Positions 15,131 to 23,877 of a stretch of DNA of 64,000 nucleotides are shown one piece after another. This DNA comes from Mycobacterium ahvazicum (lineage in GTDB: Bacteria; Actinomycetota; Actinomycetes; Mycobacteriales; Mycobacteriaceae), in NCBI RefSeq assembly GCF_900176255.2, contig NZ_FXEG02000003.1, positions 124,001 through 188,000 of the forward strand, in the 5' to 3' direction. The notes beneath the pieces are model-generated. The model did no database searches, was not told the origin of the DNA, and saw only the letters and a list, made by a program, of their open reading frames with translations. The translations under genes were made by a program, and so were the position numbers. The number at the start of each line of letters is the position of its first letter. Within the stretch, counting starts at the first letter, position 1.

Positions 15131-16107
15131 CCTCAACGGTGAGGTGCCAGGTGCAGATGGACGACGTCGTGCAGGTGATGCTCGACCAGTTGAACGCGGG
15201 GTTCCCGTGCGTCGAGACCATGACCGGTGCGAAGGCACGCGCCGCGGTGGCCGCCCGCCGGATGCCGGTCGACAACATCGATGACGTCGAGAGCACCACC
15301 GACCGCGCAATACCCGGCCCCGGGGGTGCCATCGGCGTACGCATCTACTGCCCGCGCGGCGTGCCCGCCGCGGACCGTGCCGGGATCGTGTTCTATCACG
15401 GGGGCGGATTCGTCTTCTGCGACATCGAATCCCACGATGGGTTCTGCCGGGCCCTGGCCCGCGGCAGTCAGGCCGTTGTGGTGTCCGTCGACTACCGTCT
15501 GGCTCCCGAGCATCGCGCGCCCGCGGCGGTGCACGACGCCTTTGCGGGATTCTGCTGGGTGATCGAGCACGCCGCCGAACTCGGCATCGATCCCGCGCGC
15601 ACTGCCGTCGCCGGTGACAGCGCCGGCGGGAATCTCGCCGCGGTCACCGCGATCCTGTGCCGTGACCAGCGAGTCACGCCACCTGCCGCGCAGGTGCTGA
15701 TCTACCCGGTGATCGATCCGAGCTTCGACACCGACAGTTACCACCGCTATGCCACGGGATACTTCAACACCCGGGCGGCGATGCAGTGGTACTGGCATCA
15801 ATACGTCGGTGCCGAAGGGGTCGTGGACCCGCCCGACCTGGTGGCCCCGGCACGCGCGGACTCGCATGCGGGCCTGGCACCCGCGGTGATCGTCACCGCG
15901 GGGCTGGATCCCCTGCACAGCGAGGGGTGCGACTACGCTCGCCGGCTGCGCGATGCGGGAGTACCGATCGTGCACCGCGACTTTCCCGGACTGTTCCACG
16001 GCTTCATGACCATCCCATCCTTCGGGCCCGCGACCTCGGCGCAGGACCTGGTCTTCGCCGATCTGCGCCGGCTCTTGCACCCGGCACACCGAGGCGGCTC
16101 GATATGA
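15127..16107 (+). CDS. Alpha/beta hydrolase, HSL-family esterase
   Basis: 326 residues with a complete HSL-family active site: HGGGF at 91-95, YRLAPEH, Ser165 in GDSAGG, Asp261 in AGLDPLH and His291 in LFHGF. No signal peptide is present. It starts at GTG 15127 (overlap with DUF35) and ends in an ATGA overlap with the monooxygenase gene, so it is translationally coupled to both. An esterase next to a Baeyer-Villiger-type monooxygenase would hydrolyse the ester or lactone formed from a ketone; that pairing is an inference from gene order. LipN-like enzymes are the nearest relatives I recognise. Confidence 0.88.
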   Translation: MTSTVRCQVQMDDVVQVMLDQLNAGFPCVETMTGAKARAAVAARRMPVDNIDDVESTTDRAIPGPGGAIGVRIYCPRGVPAADRAGIVFYHGGGFVFCDIESHDGFCRALARGSQAVVVSVDYRLAPEHRAPAAVHDAFAGFCWVIEHAAELGIDPARTAVAGDSAGGNLAAVTAILCRDQRVTPPAAQVLIYPVIDPSFDTDSYHRYATGYFNTRAAMQWYWHQYVGAEGVVDPPDLVAPARADSHAGLAPAVIVTAGLDPLHSEGCDYARRLRDAGVPIVHRDFPGLFHGFMTIPSFGPATSAQDLVFADLRRLLHPAHRGGSI

Positions 16108-17711
16108 CCGAGGTGAGCGACGTCATCGTGATCGGCGCCGGGTTCGCCGGGCTCTATGCCGTGCACCGGCTGGCGACGTCGGGCCTGTCGGTGATCGGCG
16201 TCGAAGCGGCCCCCGACGTGGGGGGCACCTGGTACTGGAATCGCTATCCCGGAGCGCGATGCGACGTCGAAAGTGTGGACTATTCCTACTCTTTCGACGA
16301 CGACCTGCAGAGAAGCTGGCAGTGGAGCGAGCGCTTCGCCGCGCAGCCCGAGATCCTGGCCTACCTGCGGCACGTCGCCGACCGCTTCGAGCTGCGTCGC
16401 CATTATCGATTCGGTGTCGACGTGGTCGGAGCCGCCTTCGATCGAGATCGTTGGCACGTCCAGACCGCCACCGGACATACCTATGCGGCACAATTTCTGT
16501 TGTGCGCAACCGGCTGTCTATCGGCGGTGAATCGGCCCAATATCGCTGGAGTTGACGACTTTTCGGGCGAGGTGTATTTCACGGCCGCGTGGCCGCGCGA
16601 GGATCCCGATCTGCGCGACAAGCGGGTCGGCCTGATCGGCACGGGATCATCCGGAATCCAGGTGGCGCCGATCATCGCCGACCAAGCCCGCCACCTCGTC
16701 GTGTTTCAGCGATCGGCGAACTACACCATTCCGATGTCGAACCGGCCGTGGTCAATCGAGGAACAACGAGAGATCCAGGAGCAGTATCCCGAGCGCCGGC
16801 GGGCCTCGGCGTATGCATCGGCCGGCACACCGCACGGCACCTACCCCAAGAACGCCGTCGATACCGAACCCGGGGAACAAGCCGAGGCGTTGTGGAAGCG
16901 CTGGCGCGAAGGTGGCGTTCTGTTCGCCAAGACCTTCCCCGACCAGACCAGTGACCCGGCCGCCAACGACGTCGCCCGGCGCTTCGCCGAGGAGCGGATC
17001 CGCGACATCGTCACCGATCCCGTCGTCGCAACCGATCTCATCCCGCTCGACCATCCGATCGGAACCAAACGGATCTGTACGGACAGCGGGTACTACGCCA
17101 TTTTCAATCGCGACAACGTGCAGCTGGTGAACCTGCGCCGCGAGCCCATCCGCGAGATCACGCCGCATGGGGCGCGCACCAGCGCGGCGATCTATCCGCT
17201 CGATGTGCTGATCTTCGCCACCGGCTTCGACGCCATGACGGGGGCGTTGACTCGAATCAACCCGTCCGGACCCGGGGGCGAGCGACTGCGGGACATCTGG
17301 CATGACGGACCGTTGACCTTTCTCGGCCTGATGGTGCCCGGGCTGCCGAATCTGTTCACGATCAGCGGGCCGGGGAGTCCGTCGGTGCTGGCGAACATGG
17401 TGCTGCACGCCGAGGTTCAGGTCGACTGGGTCATCGACCTGATTCGCGCCGCGCGGCAACAGGGGGTCAGCGAGATCGAGCCGCGCCTGGACGCGGCCCG
17501 GGCGTGGACCGACCAGGTGGCCGAGGCCGCCGAGCGGACGCTGTTTCCCAAGGCCGCGTCGTCGTGGTACCTGGGCTCCAACATCGAAGGCAAGAAGCGC
17601 ACCTTCATGCCGTACATCGGCGGATTCGGTACCTACCGGCGCCACTGCGACGATGTGGCCCAACACAATTACGCCGGGTTGGTGTTGACGACGAGATCAA
17701 AGGGGAAGTGA
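16104..17711 (+). CDS. Flavin-containing (Baeyer-Villiger-like) monooxygenase
   Basis: 535 residues with two Rossmann motifs, GAGFAG at 11-16 for FAD and GTGSSG at 179-184 for NADPH. Between them are GGTWYWNRYPGARCDVES and the Baeyer-Villiger fingerprint region. The fingerprint normally reads F-x-G-x3-H-x3-W-P; here it is FSGEVYFTAAWP, with Phe159 in place of the histidine. The overall length, ATG motif (FATGFD) and YPGxRCD segment all fit cyclohexanone/steroid-type BVMOs. It would insert oxygen next to a ketone, with the adjacent esterase opening the product. The substituted histidine makes activity less certain. Confidence 0.88.
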   Translation: MTEVSDVIVIGAGFAGLYAVHRLATSGLSVIGVEAAPDVGGTWYWNRYPGARCDVESVDYSYSFDDDLQRSWQWSERFAAQPEILAYLRHVADRFELRRHYRFGVDVVGAAFDRDRWHVQTATGHTYAAQFLLCATGCLSAVNRPNIAGVDDFSGEVYFTAAWPREDPDLRDKRVGLIGTGSSGIQVAPIIADQARHLVVFQRSANYTIPMSNRPWSIEEQREIQEQYPERRRASAYASAGTPHGTYPKNAVDTEPGEQAEALWKRWREGGVLFAKTFPDQTSDPAANDVARRFAEERIRDIVTDPVVATDLIPLDHPIGTKRICTDSGYYAIFNRDNVQLVNLRREPIREITPHGARTSAAIYPLDVLIFATGFDAMTGALTRINPSGPGGERLRDIWHDGPLTFLGLMVPGLPNLFTISGPGSPSVLANMVLHAEVQVDWVIDLIRAARQQGVSEIEPRLDAARAWTDQVAEAAERTLFPKAASSWYLGSNIEGKKRTFMPYIGGFGTYRRHCDDVAQHNYAGLVLTTRSKGK

Positions 17712-17715
17712 GACC

Positions 17716-19320
17716 GTGCCGGAGACGGTTCAGCAGCTGTTGCGGCTGCGCAGGCATGACGACACCCCTGCGATCGCGCACGGCGACGCGACGTGGACGT
17801 GGCGCGAGCACCTTGCCGAGGCCGAGGCCGAGGCGGCGGCGGTGATTACCCTCGCCGACCCGGATCGCCCGTTGCATGTCGGTGCCGCACTGGGTAATTC
17901 GCCGGCGATGTTGCGCGCGATGGCCGCCGCCGCGTTGGGCGGCTACGTCTTGTGCGGGCTCAACACCACCCGCCGCGGGGCTGCGCTGCTTTCCGATATC
18001 CAGCGCTCCGACTGCCAGCTTCTGCTGATCGACGACGAGCACCTGCCCTTGTTGGAAGGCCTGGATCTCAAGGGAATTCAGGTTCTGGATGTGGGGTCGG
18101 TGCGCTACGCCGACGCGGTGGCCGCGGCACCACCCTTGACCGCCCACCGCGAGGTCACCGCCGCCGACACGTTCATGATGATCTTCACCTCCGGAACCAG
18201 CGGCAACCCCAAGGCCGTGCGGTTCGCACACGGCATGGCGATCATGTGTGGCGCCAGCCTGGTCTTTCAGTACCACGTCACCGCGGCCGATGTCTGCTAT
18301 CTGGCGATGCCGCTGTTCCACTCCAACGGCGTCGCCGCCGGCTGGGCCGTCGCCATCGGCAGCGGGGCGCTGATGGTCCCGGCCAAGTTCTCGCCGTCGC
18401 GGTTCATCGAGGACGTCCGTCGCTACGGCGTGACCTACCTGAATTACGTCGGCAAGCCGCTTGCTCTGATCCTTTCCACTCCCGAGCTTCCCGACGACGC
18501 CGAAACGACACTGCGGATGGCGTTCGGCAACGAGGCAACCGATCGCGATATCACGGAATTCGCAAGGCGTTTCGGTTGCCGGGTGGTGGACAGCTTCGGA
18601 TCCAGCGAGTTCGCGGTGATCGTGGTGCGCGAGGACGGCACCCCGCCCGGCTCGATCGGCAAGCCGTATCCCGGCGTCAGCATCTACAACCCCGCAACTT
18701 TGACGGAGTGCGCCGTCGCCCAGTTCGACGAACACGGCGCGCTGATCAACTTCGACGACGCCGTCGGCGAGCTGGTTAACACCACAGGAGCGGGGCCGTT
18801 CGCCGGCTACTACAACGATCCGGACGCCACCGCCGAGCGGATGCGACACGGCATGTACTGGGCGGGCGACTTGGCCTATCGCGATGCCGACGGCTTCATC
18901 TACCTCGCCGGCCGTACCGCCGACTGGATGCGGGTGGACGGCGAGAACCTCGCGGCGGCGCCGATCGAGCGGATCCTGGAACGACTGCCGCAGGTCAGCC
19001 AGGTCGCGGTCTATGCGGTACCGGACGAGCGGGTCGGCGACCAGGTGATGGCGGCGCTGGTGCTTCGGCGCGGGATGGATTTGCGGCCAACCGATCTCGA
19101 GGAGTTCCTGGCCGGCCAGAGCGATCTCTCCCCGAAGGCCTGGCCACGCTACGTCCGCATCAACGACGACCTCCCGGCGACCGCCACCAACAAGATCCTC
19201 AAGCGCGAACTGATCGCCGCCGGCATCGACGCCGAGGGTGGAGTGCTGCTGACCCGGGAACCGCGCGGCACAACATTTGCGATTGCGCCACAACAGGTTT
19301 CAGAAGTTGCACCGTCCTAG
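17716..19320 (+). CDS. Acyl-CoA synthetase, FadD17-like
   Basis: 534 residues of the AMP-binding ANL superfamily. The P-loop-like motif IFTSGTSGNPKAVRF is near residue 155, then PLFHSNGVAAGWAVA, DSFGSSEFAV, and the adenylate hinge YWAGDLAYRDADGFIYLAGRTADWMRVDGENL, with TNKILKREL at the C-terminus holding the catalytic lysine. The unusual RRGAALLSDIQRSDCQLLLI and NYVGKPLALIL segments resemble what I remember of FadD17 (Rv3506), a side-chain-activating CoA ligase of the cholesterol regulon. It starts at GTG 17716, 4 bp after the monooxygenase, and likely supplies the CoA ester that the upstream enzymes degrade. Confidence 0.87.
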   Translation: MPETVQQLLRLRRHDDTPAIAHGDATWTWREHLAEAEAEAAAVITLADPDRPLHVGAALGNSPAMLRAMAAAALGGYVLCGLNTTRRGAALLSDIQRSDCQLLLIDDEHLPLLEGLDLKGIQVLDVGSVRYADAVAAAPPLTAHREVTAADTFMMIFTSGTSGNPKAVRFAHGMAIMCGASLVFQYHVTAADVCYLAMPLFHSNGVAAGWAVAIGSGALMVPAKFSPSRFIEDVRRYGVTYLNYVGKPLALILSTPELPDDAETTLRMAFGNEATDRDITEFARRFGCRVVDSFGSSEFAVIVVREDGTPPGSIGKPYPGVSIYNPATLTECAVAQFDEHGALINFDDAVGELVNTTGAGPFAGYYNDPDATAERMRHGMYWAGDLAYRDADGFIYLAGRTADWMRVDGENLAAAPIERILERLPQVSQVAVYAVPDERVGDQVMAALVLRRGMDLRPTDLEEFLAGQSDLSPKAWPRYVRINDDLPATATNKILKRELIAAGIDAEGGVLLTREPRGTTFAIAPQQVSEVAPS

Positions 19321-19321
19321 C

Positions 19322-20167
19322 TCACTCCGCGGAGCTGGGCGCCTCGCCGAATCGGGCCAGGACCAGCGTGCCGCCCACGGCCACAACGAATCCCAGGATG
19401 ACCACCCACCCCCAACCGGGCCGCGCGGTATCACCCAGCCACAGCACGCCGACCAGTGCGGGCGCGATGGTTTCACCGACGACCATCGCGGCCACCGTGG
19501 TGGTGACCGATCCGCGTTGTAGGGCGGAGGTGAACAACAGGAACCCCGCGGCGCCGCCTGCGGCCGCGGCGTACAGCGCCGGGTTGGTGTAGAACGCGGC
19601 CTTGGTCGGGTCGATCTCGTCGACCAGGCGCACTCCGATTTCGACGACGCCGAATCCGCTTCCGGCGCCGAGGCCCAGGACGAGTGCACGTTCGCGGTCG
19701 GGCAACCGGCCGGCGACGGTGCCGACCAGGAAGATGGCGGCGACGACGACGATCAACGCCCAGCCGAGTCCGGCTGGGCCATGCCGGAAGTGGCCCGGAC
19801 CGGCGGCACAAGCGAGCGCGAAGAGGCTCACACACACCACACCCACGGCGGTCCACTCGGCCTTGGACAGCCGTGCCGAGAGCACCCACACCGACACGAT
19901 GCCGGTGACCGCGATCGAGGCGGCCAGCGCTGCGGCGACGACGTAAATCGGCACCAGGCGAAGCGCCGCGACCTGCAACAGGAAGCCGACGCCGTCCAGG
20001 CCGATGCCCGCGATGTAGCGCCACTGCCGCAGGGCACGCAGCAGCAGCTTCGCGTCGACACCGGATTTGCCGCCGGATTCCACCGACCGCGCGGCGACAG
20101 CCTGCAGTACCGAGGCGGTGCCGTAACACACCGAACAGCCCAGAGCGAGGAGGAACCCGATCAGCAT
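19322..20167 (-). CDS. DMT/EamA-like membrane transporter
   Basis: 281 residues, almost wholly hydrophobic, with about nine to ten predicted membrane segments from LIGFLLALGCSVCYGTASVLQAVA to WGWVVILGFVVAVGGTLVL. The two-half layout, with ALRLVPIYVVAAALAASIAVT in the first half and ALQRGSVTTTVAAMVVGETIAPALVG in the second, is that of the drug/metabolite transporter superfamily. The substrate cannot be inferred. The ATG at 20167 is used. The gene is convergent with the fadD17-like gene (1 bp apart) and divergent from the next SDR. Confidence 0.83.
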   Translation of the reverse strand: MLIGFLLALGCSVCYGTASVLQAVAARSVESGGKSGVDAKLLLRALRQWRYIAGIGLDGVGFLLQVAALRLVPIYVVAAALAASIAVTGIVSVWVLSARLSKAEWTAVGVVCVSLFALACAAGPGHFRHGPAGLGWALIVVVAAIFLVGTVAGRLPDRERALVLGLGAGSGFGVVEIGVRLVDEIDPTKAAFYTNPALYAAAAGGAAGFLLFTSALQRGSVTTTVAAMVVGETIAPALVGVLWLGDTARPGWGWVVILGFVVAVGGTLVLARFGEAPSSAE

Positions 20168-20264
20168 TGACCGACAGTAGCCGAGCGAGGGTTCTCGGGC
20201 AGGGCCGCGCAGGCGCAGGGCGACAATGGCGCAGTGGGGCATTCAGCGGCGCGAGGGGATGGCG

Positions 20265-21005
20265 ATGACAGGCATTGAGGGCAAGGTCGTGGCCGTCACC
20301 GGGGCGAGTAGCGGGATCGGCGAGGCGACCGCGCGCCTGCTAGCCGGCCGCGGCGCACGCGTGGTCCTGGGTGCGCGTCGCGTCGAACGTCTTGACGAGA
20401 TCGCAGGCGAGATAGGCGATCACGGGGGACAGGCCGTCAGCTGCCGGGTCGACGTCGCCCGTCGGGAGGATCTCGAGCGGCTCGTCGGTACCGCCGTCGA
20501 CCGGTTCGGTCGCCTCGACGTGTTGGTGAGCAACGCCGGCATCAGCAAGATCGGGCCGATCTCCGAACTGGACGTCGACGGCTGGGCGGCGATGATCGAC
20601 GTCAACCTTCGCGGGGTGCTGCACGGGTTCGCCGCGGCACTCCCGATGTTTCGCCGGCAGGGCCGCGGGCACTTCGTGACGACAGTCTCGACGGCCGGGC
20701 TGAAGATCGTGCCGACCATGGCGGTGTACGCGGCGACCAAGAACGCGGTGCGCACGGTGATGGAGGGTCTGCGCCAAGAGTCGACCGACGGCATGGTCCG
20801 TACGACATCGATATCGCCGGGCTTCGTTGACACTGAACTCGACACGTCGATCGACGACGTCGCGTTGCGCGAGCAGATCCGGCGCACGATGAGCGACGTC
20901 GGTATTCCACCGGACGCGGTCGCACGCGCCATCGCGTTCGCCGTCGAGCAGCCCGACGAAGTGGAGGTCGGGGACATCACCATCCGGCCCACGGTCCAGG
21001 GCTAG
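20265..21005 (+). CDS. SDR family oxidoreductase
   Basis: 246 residues, classical SDR. TGASSGIGEAT near residue 11 binds the cofactor, LVSNAGI is the structural motif and YAATKNA holds the catalytic Tyr/Lys. LGARRVERL after the second strand has arginines, suggesting NADP. The group with PALPMFxRQGxGHxV and FVDTEL is the YdfG/serine-dehydrogenase-like cluster. GAGGGG at 20253-20258 with six bases spacing favours the ATG at 20265 over that at 20259. It overlaps the convergent membrane gene by 4 bp. Confidence 0.86.
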   Translation: MTGIEGKVVAVTGASSGIGEATARLLAGRGARVVLGARRVERLDEIAGEIGDHGGQAVSCRVDVARREDLERLVGTAVDRFGRLDVLVSNAGISKIGPISELDVDGWAAMIDVNLRGVLHGFAAALPMFRRQGRGHFVTTVSTAGLKIVPTMAVYAATKNAVRTVMEGLRQESTDGMVRTTSISPGFVDTELDTSIDDVALREQIRRTMSDVGIPPDAVARAIAFAVEQPDEVEVGDITIRPTVQG

Positions 21006-21511
21006 CGGCCCGCGGGCCGGCAGAGTGGCGCGAGGTAGTGCAACACCAGGGCCGTGACCACGCCATAGCCCAGATGTGGAACCAGGTCGCTGATCCAGTC
21101 GGCCGCACTCCAGGTGAGCGGATTGGTAACCCCGAGAACGGTCATCGGTCCGTTCGTGCCGACCAGAGCGATGGCCGACGCGACGAGGGTGGCGACCAGT
21201 AGTCCGGGCCGCCAGCCCAACGCATACGCCAGCCCCAGAATGACGCCCATGCCGATCCCCGCGGCATACCCGGTGAGCGCTGCGAGCCCCGCGATTCGGT
21301 TGGCGAGCACGTCGCCGCTGCCGGGAACGGTGAGGCCCAACAACCTCGCCATGGCTTCGACGGTCCGCTCGGGGGTGCTACTCGTCGGACGGCCTCGCAC
21401 CGCGATGTCGAGGTAGGTGATGACATTCAGTGTGGTGGTGCCCGCCGCACCGGCGGCCGCGCCGCACAGCAGGCCCGGGCCCAGCTGTCTGCCTCGCAGC
21501 GCCGACCACAC
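21002..21511 (-). CDS. Hypothetical membrane protein
   Basis: 169 residues with a glycine/alanine-rich first segment (GLLCGAAAGAAGTTTLNVITYLDI). Further hydrophobic stretches are IAGLAALTGYAAGIGMGVILGLAYAL, GLLVATLVASAIALV and the C-terminal HLGYGVVTALVLHYLAPL. The cytosolic or periplasmic loop RGRPTSSTPERTVEAMARLLGL is the only clearly soluble part. The layout resembles conserved actinobacterial membrane proteins of unknown function. It starts at GTG 21511 and diverges from the first secreted mini-protein gene. Confidence 0.72.
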   Translation of the reverse strand: MWSALRGRQLGPGLLCGAAAGAAGTTTLNVITYLDIAVRGRPTSSTPERTVEAMARLLGLTVPGSGDVLANRIAGLAALTGYAAGIGMGVILGLAYALGWRPGLLVATLVASAIALVGTNGPMTVLGVTNPLTWSAADWISDLVPHLGYGVVTALVLHYLAPLCRPAGR

Positions 21512-21586
21512 CCCGGCAATGATAGGCGCGACGTGGGCGCATTACGGCTCTACACATTGCGCCGCGGAAAAACTAGAATTCGACAC

Positions 21587-21865
21587 GTGCTTAGACGCAC
21601 GGGTAGGACGCTAGCCGCGGCATGCGGCGCGGCCGTGCTCTCGATGGGGCTTGGCGGTGTCGGCGTGACGACAGCGCCGTCCGTCAGCGCGGACCCCACC
21701 CCAACACCCGGGCCCTGCTGCTGGGCGAGTGACGCGTCGCAACCGATGGGCCTGAGGATCCAACCCGAAGGCGGCGGCGCCAGCTGCATCGTCGGCCTGA
21801 ACTGTGGGCGCATCAACCCGAACCGGCCTCCACCGGTAACCAACCCTCCGCGTCTTCCGCAGTAA
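21587..21865 (+). CDS. Small secreted protein, Pro-rich, tandem paralogue 1
   Basis: 92 residues. A Sec-type signal peptide (basic LRRTGR, hydrophobic LAAACGAAVLSMGLGGVGV, cleavage near VSA-DP) leads into a short mature chain with a Cys pair in PCCW. The conserved-looking tail is GGGASCIVGLNCGRINPNRP, followed by PPVTNPPRLP. The same tail is present in the next gene, so the two are paralogues. It starts at GTG 21587. Two cysteines in CIxGLNC could form a disulfide after export. The function is unknown. Confidence 0.7.
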   Translation: MLRRTGRTLAAACGAAVLSMGLGGVGVTTAPSVSADPTPTPGPCCWASDASQPMGLRIQPEGGGASCIVGLNCGRINPNRPPPVTNPPRLPQ

Positions 21866-21884
21866 CAGGGCACCCGCGCCTACA

Positions 21885-22205
21885 ATGGTCGTCGTGGGAA
21901 ATCACAAGGGCAAGGCGGTAGCCGCATTATGCGGCGGTGCGGCAGTACTTGCGGTGGCGTTCGGCGGTATTGGTTCGGCTGACGAGTCGCCCGCCACCTC
22001 TGCCGTTCCGTCGTCCAGCGTGGTTCCCGCGCCTGCCGGAGATGGTGGGGGCGCCCTGCGGGTCAAACCCGCCGGTGGCGGTGGCGGCTGCATCAGCGGC
22101 CTCAATTGTGGGCCCATCAATCCCGACCGGCCGCCGCCCCCGAAGCGCCCGCCGCGTCTTGTGCATGGTCCGGGAGATCCGCTTCCACTGCCGCGCAATC
22201 CCTAG
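21885..22205 (+). CDS. Small secreted protein, Pro-rich, tandem paralogue 2
   Basis: 106 residues from ATG 21885; a GTG at 21894 is an alternative start. A signal peptide (KGKAVAALCGGAAVLAVAFGGIGSADE) is followed by a Ser/Pro linker and the tail GGGGGCISGLNCGPINPDRP plus PPPKRPPRL, matching the neighbour upstream 19 bp away. The shared motif C-I-x-G-L-N-C-G-x-I-N-P-x-R-P-P-P, with a polyproline end, suggests an extracytoplasmic ligand or cell-wall-associated peptide domain. The mature tail is longer than in paralogue 1 (HGPGDPLPLPRNP). No function is known to me. Confidence 0.7.
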   Translation: MVVVGNHKGKAVAALCGGAAVLAVAFGGIGSADESPATSAVPSSSVVPAPAGDGGGALRVKPAGGGGGCISGLNCGPINPDRPPPPKRPPRLVHGPGDPLPLPRNP

Positions 22206-22254
22206 CCGGCCAACCCGCCATCCACAGCCCGCATAGGTTTCCTATCATTTGGTC

Positions 22255-23877
22255 ATGAGCGCCGGTGAGCTGAATACCGAGGGCTCGCCGGCATTCACCG
22301 ACGACGACCCGGCCCGGTTCCGCGCGGCCGGATGGTGGTCCGATTCGACACTGTCGGACGCGGTGCGGCGCAACGCCGAACGATCACCAGAGCGCTTCGC
22401 CTATTCCGACGAACCCGGCACGTCGTTGACATGGCGCGAATTCAATTCTGCGGCAGATCATTTGGCGGGTCAGCTGGCCGGTACCGGCGTTGCGCGCGGT
22501 GACCGAATTGCGGTGTGGCACGGGGACTCCGGCGCGATACACGTGCTGTTCGTCGCGATCGAGCGTTGTGGTGGCGTCGTCGTCGGCATCGGTGCGCGCG
22601 CCGGTACCCGGGAGGTCGGCGCACTGCTGCGCAACGCGGCACCGAAGATCCTGATCAGTGACCCCAAGCACGGCGATGACGCGGCCCGGGCCACCGCAGA
22701 ATCATCGGTATCGCTAATGATCCTGGCGGAGGAGGCCGGAGCGCCGCGCCTGAACAGTGGAGCGCGCCCGAAGGCGGTCGCCGCCGAATCTCAACTCGGC
22801 CCCGACGATGTCTTCCTGATCAACTCCACGTCGGGGACCACCGGCCTGCCCAAGTGCGTCGTGCATACACAGAATCGGTGGCATTACTTTCACCAGAAGG
22901 CCGTCGCCAACGGGCAGTTGACGTCCGACGACGTGTTCCTGCCGGTCATCCCGATGCCGTTCGGCTTCGGAATATGGACCAGCCACACCACCCCGATCTA
23001 CCTCGGTGCCACCGCGGTGATTCTGCAGCGCTTTTCGGCGCGCGCTGCGTGTGAGGCGATAGCCCGGCACAAAGTATCCGTATTATGTTGTGTGAGTTCG
23101 CAATTGACGATGCTGATGGCTGACCGCGCGTCCAGGGAGTACGACCTGAGCTCGCTGCGTGTCGTTTTCACCGGCGGTGAGGCGATTCCGTACCGGCCGG
23201 CGGTCGAATTCGAAGAGCTCACCGGCGCGAAGATCCTGCAGTTCTACGGCTCGAACGAAACAGGTCTGCTCAGTGCGACAACCGTGGACGATCCGCTGGA
23301 TCGTCGCCTGCGCACCGGCGGACGGATCGTTCCCGAAATGGCGGTTCGGCTCTTCGACGGGGATCAAGACGTCACCGCGACGGGACGGGGTCAGCCGGCG
23401 TGCCGAGGCCCCGCGACCAGCCTCGGTTATCTCGGGGGTACCGACCACGACAAGCTGTTCACTCGCGACGGCTGGATGCTGATGGGCGATATCTGCGAGC
23501 TCGACGCTGAGGGCTATCTGACCATCACCGGCCGGACGTCCGACTTCGTCCTGCGGGCCGGCAAGAACATCAGCGCATCACAGGTCGAGGACGCCGTGAT
23601 GACTCACCCCGCGATTGCGCTGGCCGCGGCGGTGGCGATGCCGGATCCGGTCTTCGGCGAAAGGGTCTGTCTCTACGCCGAACTCGCCGACGCCGCGACC
23701 CTCGACCTGCCCGCACTCGTCGACCACCTGCTGGCGCTGGGGGTATCCAAGGAATTGCTGCCCGAACACCTCGTCGTCGTCGACGCAATACCCCGGTCGT
23801 CCGGCGGGAAGATCGCCAAAGGCGAACTCCGCCAGGATATTCGAGCAAGGATGGAGGCCGAACATGAACACGCCTAG
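22255..23877 (+). CDS. Acyl/aryl-CoA ligase (AMP-binding)
   Basis: 540 residues of the ANL superfamily. The nucleotide motif INSTSGTTGLPKCVVHTQNRW lies near residue 200; FYGSNETG and the hinge WMLMGDICELDAEGYLTITGRTSDFVLRAGKNI follow, and the catalytic lysine is in RSSGGKIAKGEL. The ligand pocket region (IPMPFGFGIWTSHTTPIYLGATAVIL) fits aromatic or cyclic carboxylates as well as fatty acids. The ATG at 22255 is preferred to the TTG two codons upstream. The gene overlaps the class II aldolase gene by 14 bp, and these with the amidohydrolase form an operon. Confidence 0.87.
   Translation: MSAGELNTEGSPAFTDDDPARFRAAGWWSDSTLSDAVRRNAERSPERFAYSDEPGTSLTWREFNSAADHLAGQLAGTGVARGDRIAVWHGDSGAIHVLFVAIERCGGVVVGIGARAGTREVGALLRNAAPKILISDPKHGDDAARATAESSVSLMILAEEAGAPRLNSGARPKAVAAESQLGPDDVFLINSTSGTTGLPKCVVHTQNRWHYFHQKAVANGQLTSDDVFLPVIPMPFGFGIWTSHTTPIYLGATAVILQRFSARAACEAIARHKVSVLCCVSSQLTMLMADRASREYDLSSLRVVFTGGEAIPYRPAVEFEELTGAKILQFYGSNETGLLSATTVDDPLDRRLRTGGRIVPEMAVRLFDGDQDVTATGRGQPACRGPATSLGYLGGTDHDKLFTRDGWMLMGDICELDAEGYLTITGRTSDFVLRAGKNISASQVEDAVMTHPAIALAAAVAMPDPVFGERVCLYAELADAATLDLPALVDHLLALGVSKELLPEHLVVVDAIPRSSGGKIAKGELRQDIRARMEAEHEHA

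Noticed and set aside
17605..19293. 562-codon open frame on the minus strand
   Set aside because: It mirrors the FadD17-like gene, whose motifs are unmistakable on the plus strand.
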